From positions 4,623,322 through 4,687,321 of the forward strand of contig NZ_KB235922.1 of NCBI RefSeq assembly GCF_000332195.1: a stretch of 64,000 nucleotides of DNA, in the 5' to 3' direction. The notes beneath the pieces were generated by a model. It saw only the letters and a program-made list of their open reading frames with translations. It made no database searches and was not told the DNA's origin. A program made the position numbers and the translations under genes. Source of the stretch: Pleurocapsa sp. PCC 7319 (lineage in GTDB: Bacteria; Cyanobacteriota; Cyanobacteriia; Cyanobacteriales; Xenococcaceae). Shown one piece after another: positions 9,522-18,170 of the stretch (position 1 is its first letter; each line of letters begins with the position of its first letter).

Positions 9522-9642
9522 ATTCTCGGCTAAAAAAATTTTCTCTAATTTATTAGCTTATCGTCATCCTTCTCGATATGATGCTCACTGTGAGAAAAAC
9601 TAAGAATCTGTTACCGGAAGTGAAATGACTTTACCCCGGTCT

Positions 9643-11784
9643 TTAGCTTGACTTTTGGTTAGATGATTTACTGTTTAATTTCTTTAATTTCTGGTTAAGT
9701 TTAAGTTTTTCTGCCAAGGCATGATTGAGCTTTTGAGATGCTTCGGGAAATTGTGGCTCTAATTGAAGAACTTGGCTGTATGCCTTGACCGCACCGTCCC
9801 ATTTTTGCTGAATTTCTAATTGTTGACCTAAGAAATAATATGATTCTGTATCTTCCGGATGATGATTGATTATTTCTTCCAGATACCTAATCGCTTCCTG
9901 ATGTTTTCCCTGCTGGCTTAAAACTTCGCTTAATCGATGGTATGGTTGAATAAATCTAGGCTCTAGAAGAATTGCCTGATAGTAACAGCTAATAGCTTGT
10001 TGCTGTTGACCTTGATCGATAAGACCATTGCCCAAGTAGAAACGATCAATCGCTGAACCAATCTTAGGTTGCAAAGCCAAAGCCAACTGCATTTCTTTAA
10101 TAAATTCTTGCTGTTTACCAACTCTTAACAGAATTCTGGCTAAATTTAAATGAGCTTGGGCATAGCGTGGATTAATTTTAATTGCTTTACGATAACAGGA
10201 GATCGCATGCTGCAATTTACCTTTTCTCTGATATAGCCCTCCCAGATTGGTATGAATCATAGCTGAGTTGGGTTGCAGTTTTGACTGCTTATGATAACGC
10301 TTAATTGCTTTGTCTAATTGATCTTCGGTTACAGACGGGTTAGTCTTGTCTTGACGAGTATTATCCAATTTATGTCGTCTGTTATCTTTTTCGGTGTTGG
10401 TGTCGAAAATTGGCGACTTAAATTGATGAGATTTTACGTCGTCTTGAGGGCGGAGTAATCTCTGACTTTCCTGATTTATCAATCTTGTTTGCTGAGTCTC
10501 ATTATGGGGGTTTTCTGGTATTTTTTCTAGAGAATCTAATTTGATTGAGTCTTGGTCCTCGACTACAACAGGGGTCAGCACTTGTTGAGCTAGACTAGCA
10601 TCTAACGCCTTGCGATAGTACTGTGCTGCCTGCTGCCATTTTTGTTGCTGTTCCAACTTTTGAGCTATGCGACGATATGCCGCAATAGAATGACCGGAAG
10701 AATTGGATGGAGTGGCAGTTTTTGAAGTAACGTTACTGTGAAAAGGTTTGGAATTGAATGTTGCTGCTGAAGAAGATTCTAACTTCTGCGCCTGATACTT
10801 ATTTAACTCCGCTTTTCCCGAATCTCCCAGCTGCTGCCAAATATCAGCAATACTAAGATACACTTCAACGCTTGGTCTAATGATGATAGCTTTTTGATAG
10901 TGTTTAATTGCCTGATGCCACTTCTGTTGCTGAGCATAAATCTCAGCAATTCCCGCGTATACTTCAGCCAAGTTGGGTTTGATTTCTACTGCTTTGGTAT
11001 AGCAAAACATTGCTTCTGCTGTTTTGCCCATGCGCTGTAGTGCATTGCCCCAAATTTTGTAAGCTTCTGCCATACTGGGCATAATTTGCGTCGCCTGTTT
11101 ACAAGCGATCGCTGTCTGTTCCCATTCTTTCTTTTCTAAATGATCTAAAGCTTTTTGCAAGTAAACATGTGCGGTCTCCCAATCAATTCCCATGGCTTGC
11201 TCAGAATTGATTGTTTTGAGATTTTTAGAAAATGAGGGAATGCCTCTATCATCAGCTTCTACTTCAACACTACAAAAATCTGCAGTATTGGAAGATGATG
11301 TTGTCAACGCTAAACTATTATTAGCATTAGTTAAAGGTTGAAAAGAGAATGCGGTCTCTTTGAGACTTGCTAATGGGATTGGCGGTTTTTTACTTTGGAA
11401 TACGCTCGATCTAAGTAGTTGTTCTTTGGTGTTTCCAGTTAAGGCTTTGATATTAATTGCTTGGCGATAATAATTGGCAGCTTGTTCTATATTGCCTTGA
11501 TTTTTTAAACTTGTTGCTACTTTTTCATAAGCAGTAGCTAAATCTCCTTGATGTTTTAAACGTTCCGCCAAACGTTGCTGGATAGCTAATGATTTTGGGT
11601 TTTTTTCGATTGCCAGACTGTAAATCGCCAAAGCCTCACTAAGTTTGCCTTGCTCCCACAAAGTATCGGCTCGAGTAACTTGTGCCTCCCAGGAGTCGGG
11701 GGAACTAGAATTGGGGAGGGATGTGGTTGAATCAGATTTAGTTTCAGATTCGGCAGCAAGAAAATTCTTGAGTAAATTGAACAT
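9643..11784 (-). CDS. TPR-repeat protein (713 aa)
   Basis: This is a long soluble protein made mostly of tetratricopeptide repeats, probably a scaffold. Three to four repeats lie near residues 35-115 and at least three near 205-325 (for example AEAMFCYTKAVEIKPNLAEVYAGIAEIYAQ). A polar, low-complexity linker follows at about 330-500. A final block of five or six repeats occupies about 500-690. There is no catalytic domain, signal peptide or membrane helix. The C-terminal tail is Lys/Leu rich and coiled-coil-like. Similar cyanobacterial proteins sit beside glycosyltransferase or sulfotransferase domains, which are absent here. The partner is unknown. Confidence 0.85.
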   Translation of the reverse strand: MFNLLKNFLAAESETKSDSTTSLPNSSSPDSWEAQVTRADTLWEQGKLSEALAIYSLAIEKNPKSLAIQQRLAERLKHQGDLATAYEKVATSLKNQGNIEQAANYYRQAINIKALTGNTKEQLLRSSVFQSKKPPIPLASLKETAFSFQPLTNANNSLALTTSSSNTADFCSVEVEADDRGIPSFSKNLKTINSEQAMGIDWETAHVYLQKALDHLEKKEWEQTAIACKQATQIMPSMAEAYKIWGNALQRMGKTAEAMFCYTKAVEIKPNLAEVYAGIAEIYAQQQKWHQAIKHYQKAIIIRPSVEVYLSIADIWQQLGDSGKAELNKYQAQKLESSSAATFNSKPFHSNVTSKTATPSNSSGHSIAAYRRIAQKLEQQQKWQQAAQYYRKALDASLAQQVLTPVVVEDQDSIKLDSLEKIPENPHNETQQTRLINQESQRLLRPQDDVKSHQFKSPIFDTNTEKDNRRHKLDNTRQDKTNPSVTEDQLDKAIKRYHKQSKLQPNSAMIHTNLGGLYQRKGKLQHAISCYRKAIKINPRYAQAHLNLARILLRVGKQQEFIKEMQLALALQPKIGSAIDRFYLGNGLIDQGQQQQAISCYYQAILLEPRFIQPYHRLSEVLSQQGKHQEAIRYLEEIINHHPEDTESYYFLGQQLEIQQKWDGAVKAYSQVLQLEPQFPEASQKLNHALAEKLKLNQKLKKLNSKSSNQKSS

Positions 11785-12086
11785 TAGCCAACTGAAATAA
11801 TATAAAAATATATTTTTGTTTAAATTAATCTACTGACACCCGAATTTTACGTAGGCAAATAGTAGGATGCATTTTCTTTGATCGAGACAACTTGCTATTA
11901 GCTCACCATTCTACAATACAAAAAAAGCAGTGATTACACCATTTATTTACTAAATCTTAAAGGCAATTTCCTAGATTTTACTTAATCTTTATTTTTAAGA
12001 AAATCACTTCATAATTACTTTCAATGTAAAAATGATAATATTAAAAATTAATTAACCATCTCACCCAGCGCTTGAGAATATAAAAT

Positions 12087-12136
12087 TTAAAAAAGCGCAA
12101 TGTACACTATTAAATAGTTAATGGTACATTACGCTT
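12087..12136 (-). terminator. Rho-independent terminator of nrdB
   Basis: On the minus strand, AAGCGTAATGTAC (12124-12136) pairs with GTACATTGCGCTT (12093-12105), leaving a loop of about 18 bases. The stem runs directly into a T-run (12087-12094). It sits about 30 bases past the nrdB stop codon, as expected for its terminator. Confidence 0.8.
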
Positions 12137-12167
12137 ATAAAAACCGAATTAAGGCTGAATTTGCTAA

Positions 12168-13235
12168 CTAAATCTCATCCCAACCACTGACTCCAGAAGA
12201 CATGACATAGCTGGTTACTCCTGCTTCAAAAAAGTTGGCTTTGGTATGACCAGCTTTTTTAGTATCCGAAAATCTTTCTAAGTGTTTATAAGGGCTTTTC
12301 TTATATTGTTCATCTGGATAGAGTATCTCTAACCCAATTGAACGTAAACGCATATTAGCCATGTACTTAGTGTATTGTTCTGTACTAGTTTCGGTAATAC
12401 CCAAAACGCTATCCCCTACAATATGATTTGTCCAACGGCATTCATGTTCAACAGCAGTGTCAAACATTTCATAGATTTGTTCTAAGGAATGAGGGAATAA
12501 CTGCATCGCTTCTGGTAGTAGTTTTTGATAAAGTCGGACATGACTTAATTCATCACGGTTAATCATCTTAAAAATATCGGCACTACCAGGCATCAACATC
12601 CGTGAGGCTAAATTATAAAAATAGATAAAACCATTGTAAAAATATATTCCTTCTAAGAGGTAATCAGCCAACAAAGAAACAAAATAATTTTCTGGAGTAG
12701 GACAATCGACATATTTTTGATAGATAGAAGCAATAAATTCACAACGATCTGCCAAAACTTTATCTGTACGCCAAAAATCGTACACAGTGCGGCGGCGATC
12801 GCTTGGTATTACAGTTTCGATAATATATTGATAGCTTTGATTGTGCATTCCCTCCTGAGAGATTTGCTCTGCCATACATACGCTTACCTCTGGAGCAGTC
12901 ACACAGCTTTTAATATGAGGAATATTACAGGTCTGGACTGAATCTAAAAAAGTTAAATAGCTCAGAATTCCATCATAAGCACGACGCTCTTCTGTGGTTA
13001 GATTCCAGTAATCAGTTACGTCTTGGGTTAAATCTAGCTTTTGGGGAATCCAAAAGTTTTCTCGCATTTGTTGATATAAGCCAATTGCCCAAGAGTATCG
13101 CACGTCATTCAACTGCATTAAATTGGTTGTATTGCCAAACCAAATAGAGCGATTTTCCACCCGATCATCTCCACCAGGATTAAAAATAGGATTGGCAGAC
13201 ATGGTGCTCTGAGGTTGAGATAAAAATGAAGTCAT
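12168..13235 (-). CDS. nrdB: Class I ribonucleotide reductase small subunit
   Basis: NrdB holds the di-metal/tyrosyl radical centre that drives reduction of ribonucleotides to deoxyribonucleotides by NrdA. All ligand positions are visible: D98 (LTFLDSV), E128 and H131 (QEGMHNQSY), E195 (LLEGIYFY), E229 and H232 (RDELSHV). The radical tyrosine is Y135, with the same spacing from the E-x2-H pair as E. coli Y122. It is therefore a tyrosyl-radical enzyme rather than a Tyr-less class Ic type. The 355-aa length is normal. No nrdA is in the window, so large and small subunits are not adjacent here. The start at 13235 gives a somewhat long N-terminus, and an internal Met at residue 12 is also possible. 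Confidence 0.93.
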   Translation of the reverse strand: MTSFLSQPQSTMSANPIFNPGGDDRVENRSIWFGNTTNLMQLNDVRYSWAIGLYQQMRENFWIPQKLDLTQDVTDYWNLTTEERRAYDGILSYLTFLDSVQTCNIPHIKSCVTAPEVSVCMAEQISQEGMHNQSYQYIIETVIPSDRRRTVYDFWRTDKVLADRCEFIASIYQKYVDCPTPENYFVSLLADYLLEGIYFYNGFIYFYNLASRMLMPGSADIFKMINRDELSHVRLYQKLLPEAMQLFPHSLEQIYEMFDTAVEHECRWTNHIVGDSVLGITETSTEQYTKYMANMRLRSIGLEILYPDEQYKKSPYKHLERFSDTKKAGHTKANFFEAGVTSYVMSSGVSGWDEI

Positions 13236-13270
13236 AGAAATTTAAATTTAGAAAACACTATATACGGTGC

Positions 13271-13477
13271 TATAGCCTAACAAAAATTCTTATAAAGCAC
13301 TAGTAGTAGGTATAATACTTAGCTTAACTCAATTGTTATACATTCTTATTTATTCCCTGTTCCCCATTACCTGTTCCCTCCGAGGTAATAGCCTTGGTAA
13401 AGGGCTTCGCCCTAGCTATCAGCTAAGAATTAGCCAATTCTAAGCCTAGTCCATTCAATTAATTGAAAACTGCTATA
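13271..13477. repeat. Candidate MITE-like spacer with TATAGC ends
   Basis: The interval upstream of nrdB begins TATAGC and ends GCTATA. It contains a heptamer-repeat stretch of the TTCCCTG/TTCCCCA kind (13350-13380) and an AT-rich inverted stretch near its right end. The termini match the TATAGC ends of the three clearer elements at 35280, 39861 and 48705, but the inner TTAGGACA box is missing. It is a possible relative or coincidence. Confidence 0.3.
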
Positions 13478-13484
13478 AACCTAA

Positions 13485-14459
13485 TTAATTCTTGATTTGA
13501 TTAGTATTCTGATGATTGATTGCCGCAATATATTTGGCAGGATCTTCGTGTTTACCATTAACTTTCAGCCGAAAATCAAGATGAGCTCCAGTTGACCAAC
13601 CTGAGCTACCGACTTGGGCGATCGCTTGATTTTTCCAGACTTTCATCCCTTCCTTAACGGTAATCGAACTATATTTTAAATGACCGTAGGTAGCTATCTC
13701 ACCATTACCATGATCTATTTCAATCCAGTTTCCTAACTGTCCTCCACAAGCGAGACTACCAAAGTCCAGACATCCAGAAACAACTTTAGTCACAATTCCA
13801 TTACCGACTGCCACTACAGGGGAACCTAATGGCGCACCGTAATCAATTCCTTGATGAAACTGTAACTGATTACTGTATGGTCTTCGACGCCAACCAAAAG
13901 GGCTGGCAATCCTTCTGGTTTCTGGTGCAGGATTGGTCAGCTTTGTATTTTCAGGTAAAAAAGAACTATTTTCTTGGGGAAACGAGACAATCAAGTTGCT
14001 ACGCGAAACTTTGGGAAATTTAGGTTGTGGAGATAGAGGGGTAGTTGGTTGAATATAATTGTCAGGATGACTACTAGCTACAGGAGTAAGTGATTCTATC
14101 GAGGGTGTATTTTCAGACTTCAAGTGAAGCCATCTTTTCCAAGAAAACACGCAGCTTGAAGAGGTTGGCTTGCTAAATATTAAACGCTGCCTACAATCTG
14201 AACCCACATCGCTTGGCAGCAAGACGTTAGCTATTTTGTGTAACCATAAATCTGAATCAATTTCTGGCGTTTTACCGACTACTAGATCGAGACAGCTTTC
14301 TTCAGATGCTTTACAAGAATCAGTAATATTACTACTGGTGACTATTGAGGAAGTTTCGGGACTCGATATTTTTTGATTGCGGGGAATGATTGCTTCAGCC
14401 AGGTCAATTGGAGTTATTCCTGCTATTAGTAGTCCTAGTAATATGCTCCTCACTTTCAT
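13485..14459 (-). CDS. M23-family (LytM-like) peptidase
   Basis: This is a secreted peptidoglycan endopeptidase-type protein of 324 residues. It has an N-terminal signal peptide (ILLGLLIAGITPIDLAEA), a long Ser/Pro-rich spacer, and a C-terminal LytM/M23 domain from about residue 180. Zinc-site elements include HQGIDYGAPLGSPV (His and Asp ligands) and the catalytic His in ATYGHL. The usual HxH motif appears as AHLDF, so the second His, normally a zinc ligand, is Asp. The domain may be catalytically altered or a scaffold that activates other wall hydrolases, as described for degenerate LytM proteins. The family assignment is firm and activity is uncertain. Confidence 0.85.
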   Translation of the reverse strand: MKVRSILLGLLIAGITPIDLAEAIIPRNQKISSPETSSIVTSSNITDSCKASEESCLDLVVGKTPEIDSDLWLHKIANVLLPSDVGSDCRQRLIFSKPTSSSCVFSWKRWLHLKSENTPSIESLTPVASSHPDNYIQPTTPLSPQPKFPKVSRSNLIVSFPQENSSFLPENTKLTNPAPETRRIASPFGWRRRPYSNQLQFHQGIDYGAPLGSPVVAVGNGIVTKVVSGCLDFGSLACGGQLGNWIEIDHGNGEIATYGHLKYSSITVKEGMKVWKNQAIAQVGSSGWSTGAHLDFRLKVNGKHEDPAKYIAAINHQNTNQIKN

Positions 14460-14607
14460 TTAAAAAATTATTTAGATCTATTATTTACCTAAAGTTCATG
14501 TTAGTTTTGTTCTTTACATATATTCACATACTTTTAACTTTTGTCAAACTTTTAACTCTTATAATCAACACGAGATAATACTGATACACATTTTGGAAAC
14601 AATACTC

Positions 14608-15150
14608 ATGAAAAAATATTTAGGAGTTTTATCGCCACAAAAACTGCGTAAAACTTACTTGGTCTCAGTAGGTCTAGGTTTAGCAACTATGTTGATTGGT
14701 TGTGGCTCACAACAAGCTCAACTATATGAAGCAACCGCTGAAACTACCCTTACTTGGAGAGTTAATTACACTCACGATCCCTTAGAGGATAAACGAGGAA
14801 GATATGAGACATTTGAATCAGTCTCTTTGGTTAACCGTAATGGAGAAAAGCCAGAAGAAGCAGTGTTTCAAGACGACAAAGGTATTTGGTGGCCCAAAAA
14901 TCCTCCCAAACCTACTGTAGATGAGCTGGAAGCAGCTAAAAAAAAGCCCTATGAAAAAATTGGTAAACCCCAATTGTTACGTAAGGTTGAATATCGAGTT
15001 GAATACGATCAAGATGGTGAAAGAGTCAATTTACCCACTAACTATTCTGTTTATCGACAAGTGGTCAAAGCTTATCCTGATACACCGTTAAGCTTTACTA
15101 TGGGTCTAAATAACGGTTCTGTCGAAAAAGCAACACCAATAGCTAACTAG
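14608..15150 (+). CDS. Putative lipoprotein, function unknown
   Basis: This is an exported protein of about 180 residues that I cannot place in a family. The ATG at 14608 (MKKYLGVL) is preferred over an in-frame TTG at 14593. A positively charged start, a hydrophobic stretch (VGLGLATMLIGC) and a lipobox cysteine near residue 32 indicate lipid anchoring. The mature part contains TWRVNYTHDPLEDKRGRYE and a Pro/Lys-rich central stretch (PKNPPKPTVDELEAAKKKP), then a strand-rich end (KVEYRVEYDQDGERVNLP). It stands alone on the plus strand, divergent from the M23 peptidase gene. Its context suggests an envelope role only weakly. Confidence 0.7.
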   Translation: MKKYLGVLSPQKLRKTYLVSVGLGLATMLIGCGSQQAQLYEATAETTLTWRVNYTHDPLEDKRGRYETFESVSLVNRNGEKPEEAVFQDDKGIWWPKNPPKPTVDELEAAKKKPYEKIGKPQLLRKVEYRVEYDQDGERVNLPTNYSVYRQVVKAYPDTPLSFTMGLNNGSVEKATPIAN

Positions 15151-15342
15151 GGTTGACTGAAGCTAAAATTTGAAAATTTAATCTGGAAAAAGCTCTTAGC
15201 TATCAGCTTTTAGCTATTAGCTTTGACTACAATCAGGCTACTTATATATTGATATAATTCGTATTGATACTAATTAAGCTAAATAATATTTTAGATATCA
15301 AAATTAAAGTTATAGTTCACTTGATAATCCTGATCTATTTTT

Positions 15343-15744
15343 ATGACTAATTCTCCTGAATTAACCAAACAAGAAGAATTGAAATATGGAGAAAGAGCGA
15401 TCGCCGAAGGAAAATTAATCACTTTTCCTAATCCCCGAATTGGTCGCCAATATACGGTCAACATTACTTTGCCAGAGTTCACCTGCAAATGCCCTTTTTC
15501 TGGTTATCCTGATTTTGCCACAATTTATCTTTCCTATTCTCCAGATCAGACAGTGGTAGAACTGAAGAGCTTGAAACTATATATAAATAGTTATCGCGAT
15601 CAATATATTCCCCACGAAGAAGTAGTAAACCAAATTCTCGATGATTTTGTGTCTGCTTGTGATCCTCTGGAAGTTACTATTAAAGGTGATTTTACCCCTA
15701 GAGGTAATGTTCATACAGTAATTGAAGTGCATCACCAAAAATAG
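15343..15744 (+). CDS. queF: NADPH-dependent 7-cyano-7-deazaguanine reductase
   Basis: QueF reduces preQ0 to preQ1 in queuosine biosynthesis, acting in the cytoplasm. The 133-residue single-domain form is the short (YkvM-like) type. The nucleophilic cysteine is in FTCKCPFSGYPDFA (C50, with the general-acid Asp at 57). The NADPH-binding QueF motif ELKSLKLY is at residues 73-80. A glutamate-rich IPHEEVV segment and the GDFTPRGN stretch also match the T-fold family. No other queuosine genes are nearby. A long UACG-loop hairpin follows 15 bases after the stop. Confidence is high. Confidence 0.93.
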   Translation: MTNSPELTKQEELKYGERAIAEGKLITFPNPRIGRQYTVNITLPEFTCKCPFSGYPDFATIYLSYSPDQTVVELKSLKLYINSYRDQYIPHEEVVNQILDDFVSACDPLEVTIKGDFTPRGNVHTVIEVHHQK

Positions 15745-15759
15745 GAGAGTTCGGAGTTT

Positions 15760-15787
15760 GTAGGGGCGAACTACGGTTCGCCTCTAC
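15760..15787. repeat. 12-bp stem hairpin with TACG loop
   Basis: GTAGGGGCGAAC (15760-15771) pairs with GTTCGCCTCTAC (15776-15787) around the tetraloop TACG, with one G-T wobble. UNCG-class loops are exceptionally stable in RNA. There is no T-run, so it may protect the queF 3' end or be a dispersed palindrome rather than an intrinsic terminator. Confidence 0.6.
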
Positions 15788-15866
15788 TTCTGTTGAAGAC
15801 AAATACTTCTGTTAGAATAAGAGATATGAAGATTTGTTAACAACTTTAGGCAAGGGAATATAGTAA

Positions 15867-16040
15867 ATGAAAAGTGAAATTAAACCCAGCGTTACTCCAA
15901 ATTTAGAAGACCCTAAGTTTGGACTTAACTCTTATTCGGAACGACTAAATGGTCGTGCCGCCATGATTGGTTTTGCGGCGATTTTGATCATCGAATATAT
16001 GACTGGTAAAGGCTTACTAGCTTGGCTTGGTTTGCAATAA
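15867..16040 (+). CDS. hli: High-light-inducible protein (one-helix CAB-like)
   Basis: This 57-residue protein has the chlorophyll-binding signature ERLNGRAAMIGF (from about residue 23), followed by one membrane helix (AAILIIEYMTGKGLLAWLG). The Glu and Asn/Arg of this motif coordinate chlorophyll in the LHC superfamily. Hlips bind chlorophyll and carotenoid in the thylakoid, protect photosystem II assembly intermediates and quench energy under stress. It lies between queF and the converging sdhB. It is too short to be picked up by usual gene-length cut-offs. Which Hli paralogue it is cannot be told. Confidence 0.93.
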   Translation: MKSEIKPSVTPNLEDPKFGLNSYSERLNGRAAMIGFAAILIIEYMTGKGLLAWLGLQ

Positions 16041-16088
16041 AGTCTCTACTCTCCTAGATGTTGGCTATTAGCTAATTGCTATTAGCCA

Positions 16089-16829
16089 TTAACTAAATAC
16101 AGCTTTAAGATATTCTCGACGCATTGAAGCGATCGCATCTAGAGAAATTCCCTTAGGACATACAGCCTCACATTCCCCATGATTAGAGCAATCACCAAAG
16201 CCTTCTGTTTTCATTTGGGCTGTCATATTAAGCACTCTCTGTTTCCTTTCCGGATTTCCTTGAGGAAGTAATGCTAGATGAGAAATCTTAGCTGCCGTAA
16301 ACAAAGATGCTGATGCATTAGGACAAGCTGCAACGCAAGCACCACAACCAATACAAGCAGCATAGTCAAAAGCGCGATCGCTATTTTCTTTAACTACAGG
16401 TAAGGAATTGGCATCGGGTGCGGCCCCTGTATTGACTGAGATAAAACCTCCAGTAGCAACTATGCGATCGAATGCTGAGCGATCGACTACTAAGTCTTTG
16501 ACTATTGGGAAAGCTTTAGCCCGCCAAGGTTCAACAGTTATAGTATCTCCATCTTGAAAAGTTCTGAGATGCAACTGACATACCGCGGTTTGTTTCTGTT
16601 CTCCGTGTGCTACGCCATTAATCATTAAGCCACAAGAGCCACAAATTCCTTCTCCGCAGTCACTATCAAATGCTACCGGTTCTTGATTATTTTTTATTAG
16701 TTGTTCGTTTAAAACATCTAGTAGTTCAATAAAAGACATATCAGGATGAGCATTAGGAACACTATATTTAACTAGCGTTCCTGGACTTTCAGAGTTAGGT
16801 TGTCGCCAAATTTTTAAATTGATTTTCAT
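16089..16829 (-). CDS. sdhB: Succinate dehydrogenase/fumarate reductase iron-sulfur subunit
   Basis: This 246-residue iron-sulfur protein passes electrons from the flavoprotein SdhA towards quinone, on the thylakoid membrane in cyanobacteria. The N-terminal plant-type ferredoxin domain carries C58, C63, C66 and C84 ([10 protein letters not shown] and later AVCQL) for the 2Fe-2S cluster. The C-terminal part carries [12 protein letters not shown] (C159, C162, C165, C169) and [12 protein letters not shown] (C214, C220, C224) for the other clusters. The arrangement resembles the non-classical (type E-like) SdhB of Synechocystis. SdhA is not in the window, consistent with scattered sdh genes in cyanobacteria. 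Confidence 0.9.
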   Translation of the reverse strand: MKINLKIWRQPNSESPGTLVKYSVPNAHPDMSFIELLDVLNEQLIKNNQEPVAFDSDCGEGICGSCGLMINGVAHGEQKQTAVCQLHLRTFQDGDTITVEPWRAKAFPIVKDLVVDRSAFDRIVATGGFISVNTGAAPDANSLPVVKENSDRAFDYAACIGCGACVAACPNASASLFTAAKISHLALLPQGNPERKQRVLNMTAQMKTEGFGDCSNHGECEAVCPKGISLDAIASMRREYLKAVFS

Positions 16830-16871
16830 TGGTAGTATGGCATATTAGGCTATTTATCAAATTATTAACTT

Positions 16872-17387
16872 TCAAAATCGCAGATAGTATATTAATTGAG
16901 ATGTTAACTCACTATCAAGATTTAAGCGGTGTTTTAGCTCAATGATATTGCAATATTTGCCATTTTTTTGGCGTTCTTCGATTATTTTTTGAGCAAAATC
17001 ACTATCTACTCCAACAATAGTTGCAATTTCATCGGCTGAAGCTGTATTAGGATTTATTTTCTCTGGACTTAAAGAACTTAGACGATCATAATAAGCGAAA
17101 GTTAAAATCGGCTCAAAGGGTATAATGCGATGCAAAGGAACATTAATTGCCGCTGCTACATCTTCGAGGCAAACTAACTGTACTCCCATCTGAACTAACT
17201 CTACCAGCGATCGCGCCTGATGAATAGAAAACCCTGGTAGTCGCAACCAATCATCTACTGTCGCCTGATTAACATCAATGCTGATTCCTAAATCCACAGC
17301 GATCGCAACTTCGCGTAAAGACTGAAAACGATAGTAGGGGTCGTTGGCTATTTTATTTCTAATTCCAATTTGGGACAGTTTAAACAT
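16872..17387 (-). CDS. Helix-hairpin-helix (ComEA-like) protein
   Basis: This 171-residue protein has two helix-hairpin-helix regions. One reads IDVNQATVDDWLRLPGFSIHQARSLVEL (about residues 36-63). The other reads INPNTASADEIATIVGVDSDFAQKIIEER (about 113-142). This is the pattern of the ComEA/PsbU-like HhH family, whose members bind DNA or act as small structural domains. There is no signal peptide or membrane helix, so it differs from exported ComEA. It may sit in one transcript with the TM2-domain gene 22 bp upstream. The exact role is unknown. Confidence 0.75.
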   Translation of the reverse strand: MFKLSQIGIRNKIANDPYYRFQSLREVAIAVDLGISIDVNQATVDDWLRLPGFSIHQARSLVELVQMGVQLVCLEDVAAAINVPLHRIIPFEPILTFAYYDRLSSLSPEKINPNTASADEIATIVGVDSDFAQKIIEERQKNGKYCNIIELKHRLNLDSELTSQLIYYLRF

Positions 17388-17409
17388 AGAATTTTTAGAT
17401 GTTAACTGT

Positions 17410-17802
17410 TTAGGAAATATGCTCTAGTAATTGACGACGTTTTTGCTCAAATTCATATTCTGTAAGTAAGCCATCTTCCCGCAACCGGTCTAACTCTCGC
17501 ATAGCATCGGCGATCGCTTTTACTTGGAGAGAATTGTTGAAATTTAAATTATATTGGCTACTACCATTAAATTGGCGCTCAAACTGTTCCAAATCTTGTA
17601 CCACATACCAAATTGCATCTATGGCGGCAGCAATCCGCGGAATTGGGGTCGACCATAGCAGTATATACATCATGCCCCATAGTGGTTGTCCTAAATATAA
17701 TTTATGGAGTCCGGCGATCGGTGTAACAGTTCCTAATAAAGCTAATGCCACCGCAACACGACGTTTCTTGTGATGTTTAAAAAATTGGTCTAGCACTGAC
17801 AT
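17410..17802 (-). CDS. TM2-domain protein with SHOCT-like tail
   Basis: This 130-residue membrane protein has two hydrophobic helices separated by a short turn (VALALLGTVTPIAGLHKLYLGQ and GMMYILLWSTPIPRIAAAIDAIWYV). This is the TM2/NINE domain layout with the G-x2-K-x-Y-x-G core. The C-terminal ~35 residues (MRELDRLREDGLLTEYEFEQKRRQLLEHI) look like a SHOCT module, a short helical domain that often ends such proteins. The domain is often linked to envelope or stress functions, but no specific role is known. It is probably co-transcribed with the HhH gene downstream. Confidence 0.75.
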   Translation of the reverse strand: MSVLDQFFKHHKKRRVAVALALLGTVTPIAGLHKLYLGQPLWGMMYILLWSTPIPRIAAAIDAIWYVVQDLEQFERQFNGSSQYNLNFNNSLQVKAIADAMRELDRLREDGLLTEYEFEQKRRQLLEHIS

Positions 17803-18170
17803 ATAAATGACATAAAAATTTGTAAATTTGAGTGATCCCGATAATTGAATTTACTTTAGCTTATATTTTTGAATTGTATCGAGATTATAGTCATTTCAAT
17901 AATTAAGCTAATTACCCTAAAAAAACTTGACTTCCAGAAGACGACTTCAAGACCTCTTGGTCAATACTCCCCTGAGAGTATTAATTTAGCTTAAAAGCTT
18001 CTGCCTCCTGCCTTAATCTTACTTTTAAGTATCGTATCTAAACAGAACTTGGTATTAGATGCGATCGCTGAAATTGCCATATTCTCTAAAATTCACAGGC
18101 AAAAAAACTACTTAATAAGAGGTGTTTTCCGATATAAAATAAATATTAAGCAAATATTATTCGGAATCCC
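17803..18170. other. Divergent intergenic region
   Basis: This spacer separates the minus-strand TM2 gene from the plus-strand receptor gene, so it should hold two promoters. A perfect 7-bp hairpin, AATACTC/GAGTATT, lies at 17963-17982. A HIP1-like GCGATCGC lies at 18061. I see no coding frame. Confidence 0.4.
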
